Positions 1 to 4,513 of a stretch of DNA of 5,354 bases are shown here, one piece after another (position 1 is the first letter of the stretch; each line of letters begins with the position of its first letter). Position numbers and translations under genes: made by a program. The stretch spans positions 1 through 5,354 of the forward strand of contig JAGVFE010000099.1 in the NCBI GenBank assembly GCA_020057765.1, written 5' to 3'. The notes below the pieces were generated by a model. That model worked only from the letters and a program-made list of their open reading frames with translations, ran no database searches and was not told the DNA's origin. The DNA is from Candidatus Woesebacteria bacterium. GTDB taxonomy: Bacteria; Patescibacteriota; Microgenomatia; UBA10105; UBA927.

Positions 1-117
1 AACCAGGGCGTGTCGTGCAAACGCGATAAGCCAGCTTGACTGCGAGACGTACAGGTCGAGCAGGGACGAAAGTCGGTGTTAGCGATCCTCGGATCCCTCG
101 TGGGAGGGACCGGGCTT

Positions 118-150
<33 letters not shown>

Positions 151-197
151 GATCGCTCCCGAGCGTCCACAGCGACGGGGCGGTTTGGCACCTCGAT

Positions 198-506
198 AGT
201 CCCGCAACGCGGGATATGTCGCCAAGGAGAGTAATCTCCTTTGGAGAATTTAGCTCATATCGGTGAAGCCCTCATGCATATTGAACCTATGCGCAGGGTA
301 ATACCGAGGGAAGTTCTCTGACATCATGTCGGAGTAACCCCGTAACGACTGATCCCCGTCATTGTGTCGCAGAAAAGCGACACCGACGGGGTGAGATAGA
401 TTGTTTTACTATCTATCACACGCTAAGCCCCGGCTATTATGTCGCTAGCGCGACACCAGCCGGGTGATGGTATAGTCTATGCCATTGGAAACAATGGAGT
501 AACATG
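198..506 (+). ncRNA. Group I intron 1 in 23S rRNA (after U2504), no ORF
   Basis: This is a 309-nt self-splicing group I intron. The 5' exon ends in T197 and the intron ends in G506, the terminal omega G. P1 pairs exon 194-197 with 218-221, giving the required U197-G218 wobble at the splice site. P4 is CGGT 261-264 with ACCG 303-306. P5 is CCCT 269-272 with AGGG 295-298. P7 is GACT 347-350 with AGTC 474-477, the latter inside the typical GGTATAGTC. P9 near the 3' end is CCATTG 482-487 with CAATGG 492-497, closed by a GAAA loop. P6 is capped by a small hairpin (316-334), where intron 2 carries its endonuclease gene. Joining 197 to 507 restores the conserved CTCGAT|GTCGGCTC. The intron has no endonuclease gene, so mobility would need help in trans. 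The subgroup is not assigned. Confidence 0.93.
354..464 (+). repeat. Two look-alike long hairpins between the P7 strands of intron 1
   Basis: Hairpin one pairs CCCCGTC (354-360) with GACGGGG (385-391), and inside it GTGTCGC (364-370) with GCGACAC (377-383). Hairpin two pairs CCCGGCT (429-435) with AGCCGGG (458-464), and inside it GTCGC (441-445) with GCGAC (450-454). The two share an order of CCCCG, ATT, GTCGC, GCGACAC, CGGG and TGA. They are separated by a third stem, GATAG 395-399 with CTATC 409-413. The likeness suggests duplication of one hairpin module inside the ribozyme periphery. Convergent GC-rich stems are the alternative. Confidence 0.6.
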
Positions 507-700
507 GTCGGCTCATCCTATCCTGGGACTGAAGAAGGCCCCAAGGGTCCGGCTGTTCGCCGGTTAAAAGGGTACGCGAGCTGGGTTCAGAACGTCGTAA
601 TTGTTTGTTGCGACCTTCAATGGTAACATTGAAGTTAAATTTGGCTAATAACGGTGAAACCCTCCTTTCTTGACTGAACGGAAGAGGGCAATACCGTGGG

Positions 701-709
701 AAGGCGAGG
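701..709 (+). promoter_or_regulatory. Ribosome binding site favouring the GTG start at 714
   Basis: AAGG at 701-704 and GAGG at 706-709 lie 9 and 4 nt upstream of GTG 714. They support 714 over the in-frame GTG at 696, which lies inside the 3' strand of P4 and has no comparable site. Part of this purine run (AAG) also belongs to the P6 base of the ribozyme, so folding of the intron and ribosome access may compete. Confidence 0.5.
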
Positions 710-713
710 TATT

Positions 714-1202
714 GTGGTTGAAAAAACAAAAGCTTATATTGCTGGTTTTCTTGATGGAGATGGTTCGATATTTCTTCAATTAGTACGAAGAAAAGATTAT
801 ATATTCGGATTCCAAGTAAGGGCAAGTTTGGTATTTTATCAAAAGAAGTCACAAAAGAAGATTCTTCGATGGTTGATACATAAACTGCGTCGCGGCTATC
901 TTCGAGATAGAAACGACGGAATGTCTGAATATACAATTGTTGGGTTTAAGTACGTAAGAGAAGTATTAGAAGAAGTTGAACCGTACTTAATTCTGAAAAG
1001 AAAACAAGCAAAATTAGCGTTGCGTATTATTTCGCGATTGGAAGGAGTTAATATAACGTCAGGATTCCTGCTTCGGATTGCAAAAGAAGTAGATAAGTTT
1101 GCAAAACTTAACTATTCAAAGAAGCGTGTAAATAATATAGCTATTTTAAGGAAATTTTTTCAACAGAATGCTTCTGTCCCCGTATCGACTGATTCCCGAT
1201 AA
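714..1202 (+). CDS. LAGLIDADG homing endonuclease, I-CreI-like, intron-encoded
   Basis: The product is a DNA endonuclease that would cut an intronless 23S gene and let intron 2 spread by homing. It has 162 residues and a single LAGLIDADG motif, AYIAGFLDGDGSI at about residues 7-19, so it should act as a homodimer. D16 corresponds to the metal-binding D20 of I-CreI. Other stretches match I-CreI as I remember it: GYLRDRNDGMSEY against GYVRDRGSVSDY, and PYLILKRKQAKLALRII against PFLKLKQKQANLVLKII. The active-site K98 of I-CreI is kept as K95. The Q47 position appears to be Lys and the R51 position Lys, by eye. I chose GTG 714 for its ribosome site and because it begins just before the motif; GTG 696 would add six residues. 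The gene is AT-rich compared with its surroundings. The last residues (about VPVSTDSR) are encoded by the P6-P7 strand of the ribozyme. There are no obvious lesions. Confidence 0.92.
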   Translation: MVEKTKAYIAGFLDGDGSIFLQLVRRKDYIFGFQVRASLVFYQKKSQKKILRWLIHKLRRGYLRDRNDGMSEYTIVGFKYVREVLEEVEPYLILKRKQAKLALRIISRLEGVNITSGFLLRIAKEVDKFAKLNYSKKRVNNIAILRKFFQQNASVPVSTDSR

Positions 1203-1652
1203 TTTATCAGGAAGAGATAGTCAATCTTATAACAATAGGAGGCTATCATACGCCAACTCCTCAACATATTGAGGAAGAAGATATAGTCAGTACTCTTAGA
1301 AATAAGAGAGTACAAAGAAATAAAAACTTTGTTAGGATAAATATCCTATAATACGAAGACAGTTCGGTCTCTATCCAGTGCGAGCGTTCGATTCTTGAGG
1401 GGAGCTCTCCGTAGTACGAGAGGACCCGGAGGGACAGATCCCTGGTGTGCCTGTTGTCGGAAAACCGGCAACGCAGGGTAGCTATATCTGGACGGGATAA
1501 GTGCTGAAAGCATCTCAAGCACCAAGCCCACCCCAAGATGAAGAATCGTTATAGACCACCCGTAGATGACGGGATTGATAGGCGGGAAGTGTACGCATCG
1601 CAAGATGTTTAGCTGACCCGTACTAATCGGTCAAAATGCTGTGGAGAACAGA

Positions 1653-1676
1653 GGAGGGTACCAGACGGTACCCTCC
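1653..1676 (+). other. Perfect hairpin just after the 23S 3' end
   Basis: GGAGGGTACC (1653-1662) and GGTACCCTCC (1667-1676) form a perfect 10-bp stem with an AGAC loop, a few bases beyond the predicted 23S end. No T tract follows, so it is unlikely to be an intrinsic terminator. A cleavage or trimming signal for 23S maturation, or an end-protecting stem, fits the place. That role is inferred. Confidence 0.6.
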
Positions 1677-1763
1677 AGAGTGAAAACTCAACGAAACGCA
1701 GCTGTTTTTTGGGGGAAAGATTACCCCTTCTGAGATAACTACTTTGAAAAGACGAATTTGCCT

Positions 1764-1782
1764 AGAACCGCTTTGCGGTTCT
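1764..1782 (+). other. Hairpin directly before 5S rRNA (possible processing stem)
   Basis: AGAACCGC (1764-1771) and GCGGTTCT (1775-1782) form a perfect 8-bp stem with a TTT loop ending at the 5S 5' end. The left arm could instead pair with GCGGTTTT (1908-1915) past the 5S 3' end, forming a precursor stem around 5S. AAAAGAC (1747-1753) can also pair with GTCTTTT (1786-1792) at the 5S 5' end. The rest of the spacer (1647-1763) shows no tRNA and no gene. Confidence 0.5.
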
Positions 1783-1897
1783 CCAGTCTTTTGAGCGACG
1801 TGGCACCACCCGATCCCATTCCGAACTCGGCAGTGAAACGCGTTAGCGCCGACAATAGCTGAACCGCAAGGTTCCGTGAAAATAGGTCAAGGCTGGG
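1783..1897 (+). rRNA. rrf: 5S ribosomal RNA
   Basis: The conserved 5S core is present: CCGATCCCATTCCGAACTCG (1809-1828), GTGAAACGCGTTAGCGCC (1833-1850), then GGTTCCGTGAAAATAGG (1870-1886). Helix I closes the molecule, pairing CCAGTCTT (1783-1790) with AAGGCTGG (1889-1896) through one G-U pair, which gives about 115 nt, a normal length. One or two further pairs could extend each end. It sits about 135 nt after 23S in the usual order and is followed at once by a terminator. Confidence 0.95.
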
Positions 1898-1899
1898 GT

Positions 1900-1918
1900 A
1901 CCGTGGAGCGGTTTTTTT
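1900..1918 (+). terminator. Rho-independent terminator of the rRNA operon
   Basis: ACCG (1900-1903) and CGGT (1909-1912) form a short stem with a TGGAG loop, followed by seven T (1912-1918). The local stem is weak. A stronger alternative uses AGAACCGC (1764-1771) with GCGGTTTT (1908-1915), enclosing 5S. The position right after 5S supports the call. Confidence 0.65.
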
Positions 1919-1921
1919 GAT

Positions 1922-1963
1922 GGCTCGTTTATAAGCGAATTTTGATTCGCGAATTTACGAGCC
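1922..1963 (+). other. 42-nt hairpin after the rRNA terminator
   Basis: GGCTCGT (1922-1928) pairs perfectly with ACGAGCC (1957-1963). Inside it, GCGAAT (1935-1940) pairs with ATTCGC (1945-1950) around a TTTG loop. No T tract follows. It may protect or process the rRNA transcript end, or belong with the structured element at 1969-2054. It codes for nothing I recognise. Confidence 0.55.
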
Positions 1964-1968
1964 GATCA

Positions 1969-2054
1969 ATCCCGTACTCGCGCTCTTCGCGAGCGCCCCG
2001 CCAGCAACTGCGTAGCTGTGGGCGGGAGGCGCGAAGTAAGCGTAGTACTGGGAT
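1969..2054 (+). other. Branched, cloverleaf-like structured element of unknown role
   Basis: An outer stem pairs ATCCC (1969-1973) with GGGAT (2050-2054), and GTACT (1974-1978) with AGTAC (2044-2048), leaving T2049 bulged. Within it lie three hairpins: GCGCTC (1980-1985) with GAGCGC (1991-1996); CCCGCC (1997-2002) with GGCGGG (2021-2026), extended by AGC/GCT; and a weak CGC (2030-2032) with GCG (2040-2042). It is much more GC-rich than the DNA on either side. It lacks tRNA signatures such as a TTCGA T-loop at the right place, an anticodon arm of correct size, and CCA. It could be a repeat-type element (REP or MITE-like), a small RNA, or part of the rRNA trailer. From here to the promoter at 2070 nothing else is visible. 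Confidence 0.5.
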
Positions 2055-2069
2055 GGTGGGAAGGCACAT

Positions 2070-2098
2070 TTGTAAAGCGTTATAAAATATCCTATAAT
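2070..2098 (+). promoter_or_regulatory. Sigma70-type promoter for the reading frame at 2106
   Basis: TTGTAA (2070-2075) serves as the -35 box, followed by a 17-nt spacer and a perfect TATAAT (2093-2098). The expected transcription start is near 2105, one base before ATG 2106, so the mRNA would be essentially leaderless. The promoter overlaps the left arm of the inverted repeat at 2073-2131. Confidence 0.65.
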
Positions 2099-2131
2099 AT
2101 ATTCTATGTTACTAGAAACATTAACGCTTTA
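2073..2131 (+). repeat. 9-bp perfect inverted repeat around the promoter and start codon
   Basis: TAAAGCGTT (2073-2081) and AACGCTTTA (2123-2131) are exact inverted copies with 41 nt between them. The left arm covers the end of the -35 box and the spacer. The right arm lies within the first codons of the frame at 2106. The arrangement fits two operator half-sites bridged by a dimeric regulator. The right arm alone would be transcribed, so it is not an RNA hairpin. Confidence 0.5.
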
Positions 2132-2228
2132 TCACACAACCGATAGGGCTGGTTTGGAAACCGCACAACGAACAGGTATGTTATTTGGTCATGAAAGAAT
2201 TAATCCCCCCCGGGATTTTAGTGGCTGA
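2106..2228 (+). pseudogene. 5' part of an interrupted gene, ending at an in-frame TGA
   Basis: The 40-codon frame from ATG 2106 begins MLLETLTLYHTTDRAGLETA and ends at TGA 2226-2228. It lies in the same frame as the ORF at 2259-2618, and the codons between (SNLTPDKASS) read like normal protein, so the two look like one gene with a nonsense codon after residue 40. The joined product would be about 170 residues. The N-terminal LYHTTD...G pattern followed by LTPDKAS recalls ADP-ribosyltransferase-fold proteins, where a His in an LYHxT-like motif contacts NAD; this is a weak resemblance. There is no Shine-Dalgarno site, but the promoter predicts a leaderless transcript. Alternatives are a real short peptide, a sequencing error, or UGA read as an amino acid. 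A slip at the seven-C run (2205-2211) does not give a better frame. Confidence 0.5.
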
Positions 2229-2258
2229 TCAAATCTCACTCCGGATAAGGCATCATCG

Positions 2259-2618
2259 GTGGCTTTTATTAGGTTGTATAGAGGTGAAGGACAATGGACA
2301 GATAGCGATGGTCCTCCGGAATTATTTCTTCTGACATTTGCTGTTCCTTCGGAGTTGGTAAAAGGGGTAGGGAAAACACATATCTTTGGTTGCGATGAGT
2401 TTGCGACCACACTTACCGTTGATGCCGAGCAAGTCCCAGAAGTATATCTAGAGAATTTACATGCCGGGATGCAGCGAATGACGCGGGAAGAAGCGTTACG
2501 ATTGCAACTGCACAAAAAAATCCGTTTTTACTACGTACCCCTGGAGTTTCTGCAAAGTACAGAGTCAGTGGAATATGCTTACAAAGGCGTCACATATCCA
2601 ACAAAATTTTCGGTGTGA
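2259..2618 (+). CDS. Hypothetical protein, possibly the 3' part of the interrupted gene
   Basis: This is a 119-codon frame from GTG 2259 to TGA 2616. I do not recognise the family. The sequence is soluble and mixed in character, with no signal peptide or membrane segment. It contains a strand-rich stretch ELFLLTFAVPSELV (about residues 21-34), then GCDEFATTL, a charged helix MTREEALRLQLHKKI (about 74-88) and an aromatic tail. AAGG at 2247-2250 lies 8 nt before GTG 2259 and could allow independent initiation. In-frame codons continue upstream through the TGA at 2226 to ATG 2106, so 2259 is probably not the original start. Beyond its own TGA the frame stays open for 30 codons to TAA 2709-2711. 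If the gene is whole when joined, it may be an ADP-ribosyltransferase-like enzyme or toxin, but no toxin-antitoxin partner is visible. Confidence 0.6.
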   Translation: MAFIRLYRGEGQWTDSDGPPELFLLTFAVPSELVKGVGKTHIFGCDEFATTLTVDAEQVPEVYLENLHAGMQRMTREEALRLQLHKKIRFYYVPLEFLQSTESVEYAYKGVTYPTKFSV

Positions 2619-2673
2619 CAATGTTTGAATTGGGGTGAATTATTTAAGGCTGGGGGGGACAATGGAGCGTTTT

Positions 2674-2701
2674 TTGGCTTCTCAAGTGATTTTGATATGA
2701 T
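2674..2701 (+). promoter_or_regulatory. Likely extended -10 promoter for the acetyltransferase gene
   Basis: TATGAT (2696-2701) is preceded by TG at 2693-2694, the extended -10 signature. TTGGCT (2674-2679) stands 16 nt upstream as a fair -35. The start would be near 2708, giving a leader of about 14 nt before ATG 2722. The rest of the gap 2619-2721 holds only a seven-G run (2652-2658) and a T6 run, with no clear terminator. Confidence 0.4.
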
Positions 2702-2721
2702 TAATAAGTAACCATGATGCT

Positions 2722-3297
2722 ATGAAAAAAACATTCATTTATCAAACAAAGATATTTTCTCGGATTCCTCCGATACTTCGAGATTCTGTTGATAAACTTC
2801 TTCAAACAAGTTTCCCTTGGGCGTTTGAGCATGCAACATCAGAGCACAAAGACAGATTTTGCAGCAGGAAGGATATTTTTTGTCACATCGTAGCATTGGA
2901 GAGAAATATTCCGATAGGTTATGCCGCGGGTCTCAAGCGATCAATTATTTATGAAGGAAGATCAATACTCCTTGGCGGCGTCGGCGGGATGTGTGTTACC
3001 CCAAACAGGCGGAATCGTGGGATTGGGAAAAGAATACTTGATCAGACCATGAGAGAGCTTCAACGAATTCATTGTGACGTTGCTTATCTCTGTACGAATG
3101 TTAATGAATCTTGGATGGTAAAGTTTTACGGTACGGTAGGCTTTGTTCCACTCGGACGGTCGCATACATATGTAGGAAAAACCGGAAAAAGATATACCGA
3201 TTGTGATGCGATGATTGCCCAAATTAATTCTCAGGCAAAATTTCAATTTGTTCTTCACGAGAAATCGGCATTCGATATAGGAAAGGGAAATTGGTAA
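2722..3297 (+). CDS. GNAT-family N-acetyltransferase
   Basis: This 191-residue protein is a probable acetyl-CoA-dependent acetyltransferase of unknown substrate. Motif A is clear: the strand LLGGVGGMCVTP (about residues 83-94) leads into RNRGIG at 97-102, the R-x-x-G-x-G pyrophosphate-binding loop, and a following helix. Motif B is FYGTVGF at 135-141, the usual FYxxxGF. A preceding strand reads CDVAYLCTN (118-126). The N-terminal 80 residues would form the substrate-side half. It is cytosolic, with no signal or membrane segment. ATG 2722 is the first in-frame start; the upstream ATGs at 2714 and 2717 are in other frames, and the Shine-Dalgarno is poor. The layout resembles the broad group that includes AAC(2') and NodA-like enzymes, but this is not enough to assign a substrate. 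It appears to be a single-gene unit, since rpsA has its own promoter downstream. Confidence 0.88.
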   Translation: MKKTFIYQTKIFSRIPPILRDSVDKLLQTSFPWAFEHATSEHKDRFCSRKDIFCHIVALERNIPIGYAAGLKRSIIYEGRSILLGGVGGMCVTPNRRNRGIGKRILDQTMRELQRIHCDVAYLCTNVNESWMVKFYGTVGFVPLGRSHTYVGKTGKRYTDCDAMIAQINSQAKFQFVLHEKSAFDIGKGNW

Positions 3298-3306
3298 AAC
3301 TACAGG

Positions 3307-3335
3307 TTGAGAAGTTTATGGTATTCGGGTATAAT
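3307..3335 (+). promoter_or_regulatory. Strong sigma70-type promoter of rpsA-radA
   Basis: TTGAGA (3307-3312, five of six consensus bases) and a perfect TATAAT (3330-3335) are separated by 17 nt. The expected start is near 3342, giving a leader of about 27 nt that carries the GAAAGGCGGT ribosome site (3351-3360). Confidence 0.75.
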
Positions 3336-3368
3336 ATATTTATCTTAAACGAAAGGCGGTATGAATGA

Positions 3369-4508
3369 ATGGCAAAAAAATCCAGTGATACATCTGATCA
3401 ATCCTCTGTAAAAAAAACTTCTGGTAAAGAACCCCAGACGATGGAAGAGCTCCTCAAAACAACGGGCTATACGCTTTTGGGACTCAAAAAAGGAACAGTC
3501 ATCGAAGGCAAAGTTGCCCGCGTCTCCCCCAAAGAGATAACTATCGACATCGGTAGAAAAACCGAAGGCGTCGTCATAGACAAGGAACTGGAAACATATA
3601 AAGATGTCCTTCAAAATCTCAAGGTCGGCGACCCGGTAGTGTGTCAGGTGATTGTGGAGGAAAACGATCGGGGACAACCGGTCTTGTCGCTTCGCAGGAA
3701 CATCTTTGAAAAAATTTGGACTGATCTGGCTGCTCTACAAAAAAGTGGCAAACCAGTCAATATTATTCTCAAAGAACCAGTCCGCGGTGGCATTTTGGCT
3801 GAATACAACGGGCTTCGCGGATACATTCCCCAGTCGCAACTGGACGGCAACCTCTCCAAGCAGCTCGATAAGATAACCGGCCGGGTCGTTGAGGCCAAAG
3901 TAATGGAAGTGGACAAAGCTTCCAATAGATTAGTCTTTTCCCAACGGGCGATTGCGGAAGCGGAAGTTTTAGCCAAGCAAAAAGACGTCCTTGCAGCGCT
4001 CCCGGTTGGCGAAATGGTTGATACGGTCATTTCTTCGGTAGTGCCATTTGGTGCGTTTGCCAAATTTTCTATCTCCAAAGATGGCACGACGCATGAAGTG
4101 GAAGGGCTCATCCATGTATCCGAAATTGCGTGGGAGAAAGTGGATGATCCAAACGAGTATCTCAAGGTTGCAGATAAAGTAAAAGTAAAAGTCATTGGAG
4201 TTGACGTGGAAACCGGCAAGCTTTCCCTTTCCATCAAACAGACGCTGCCGGATCCGTGGGAGCATGTGCTGGATATGTTCGAAAAAGATAGTAACGTCCG
4301 CGGTACGGTGACTAAAGTGACCCCCCTTGGCGTTTTTGTCATGCTCACCCCCGGTGTCGAGGGATTGATGCACGCTAGTAAAATGACCCCTGGCCAAGAG
4401 CCCAAAGAAGGAGAAGAAATCACCGTCATTGTCGAAGACGTCAAACCCGACGCGCGGAAAATTAGCTTGTCTCCGGCACTGAAAGAAAAGCCGATTGGTT
4501 ATCGATAA
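3369..4508 (+). CDS. rpsA: Ribosomal protein S1 (four S1 domains)
   Basis: S1 binds mRNA on the 30S subunit and helps initiation on leaders with weak ribosome sites. The product has 379 residues with four OB-fold S1 domains at about 41-109, 127-192, 213-290 and 307-369. Domains 3 and 4 are canonical: PFGAFAKF...VEGLIHVSEI and PLGVFVML...VEGLMHASKM. Domains 1 and 2 are more divergent. This is shorter than the six-domain E. coli S1 (557 residues) and similar to the four-domain forms of Firmicutes. Domain 3 has about ten extra residues (SISKDGTTHE) in a loop. The N-terminal tail is rich in Lys and Ser. Three overlapping ATGs (3361, 3365, 3369) follow the ribosome site; only 3369 opens the long frame, 8 nt after GGCGGT. 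It has its own promoter, and radA follows after 5 nt. Confidence 0.95.
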   Translation: MAKKSSDTSDQSSVKKTSGKEPQTMEELLKTTGYTLLGLKKGTVIEGKVARVSPKEITIDIGRKTEGVVIDKELETYKDVLQNLKVGDPVVCQVIVEENDRGQPVLSLRRNIFEKIWTDLAALQKSGKPVNIILKEPVRGGILAEYNGLRGYIPQSQLDGNLSKQLDKITGRVVEAKVMEVDKASNRLVFSQRAIAEAEVLAKQKDVLAALPVGEMVDTVISSVVPFGAFAKFSISKDGTTHEVEGLIHVSEIAWEKVDDPNEYLKVADKVKVKVIGVDVETGKLSLSIKQTLPDPWEHVLDMFEKDSNVRGTVTKVTPLGVFVMLTPGVEGLMHASKMTPGQEPKEGEEITVIVEDVKPDARKISLSPALKEKPIGYR

Positions 4509-4513
4509 TAATA

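Larger units (their letters stand above)
599..1355 (+). ncRNA. Group I intron 2 in 23S rRNA (after U2596), carries a homing endonuclease gene
   Basis: This is a 757-nt group I intron. The 5' exon ends in T598 and the omega G is G1355. P1 pairs exon GTCGT (594-598) with GCGAC (610-614), giving the U598-G610 wobble. P4 is ACGGT 651-655 with ACCGT 693-697. P5 is CCCTC 660-664 with GAGGG 684-688. P6 starts at GGGA 698-701 with TCCC 1177-1180, and the coding region sits in its loop. P7 is GACT 1187-1190 with AGTC 1285-1288, inside the textbook AAGATATAGTC. Peripheral stems include GATAG 1216-1220 with CTATC 1243-1247, and TAGGAT 1333-1338 with ATCCTA 1343-1348. The order of stems matches intron 1, so the two appear related. 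Because AA follows both T598 and G1355, the boundary could be slid by two bases on sequence alone. The U/omega-G rule and P1 fix it here. Confidence 0.93.

Noticed and set aside
696..713. GTG 696 as the start of the homing endonuclease
   Set aside because: It lies inside the 3' strand of P4 (693-697) and has no ribosome site; GTG 714 follows AAGG/GAGG and sits just before the LAGLIDADG motif. The longer form cannot be excluded.
1213..1222. AGAGATAGTC as the P7 3' strand of intron 2
   Set aside because: GATAG here pairs with CTATC 1243-1247, as in intron 1, and the later AAGATATAGTC (1278-1288) matches the group I consensus better.
445..1603. Minus-strand open frames across the 23S exons and introns
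   Set aside because: They are antisense to conserved rRNA and a clear endonuclease gene, and show no recognisable motifs.
1653..1676. Terminator after 23S
   Set aside because: The stem is perfect but no T tract follows, and 5S lies downstream in the same operon.
1969..2054. tRNA gene reading of the cloverleaf-like element
   Set aside because: The outer stem is too long with a bulge, the arms have the wrong sizes, and no T-loop, anticodon loop or CCA matches.
2205..2211. Phase-variable slippage at the seven-C run as the cause of the broken frame
   Set aside because: One alternative frame stops at once (TAG 2219-2221) and the other gives unlikely protein. The original frame stays protein-like after the run, so the lesion is the TGA, not a frameshift.
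3644..4444. 266-codon minus-strand frame opposite rpsA
   Set aside because: It is a Ser/Thr/Pro-rich mirror of the rpsA codons, with no domain and no ribosome site.
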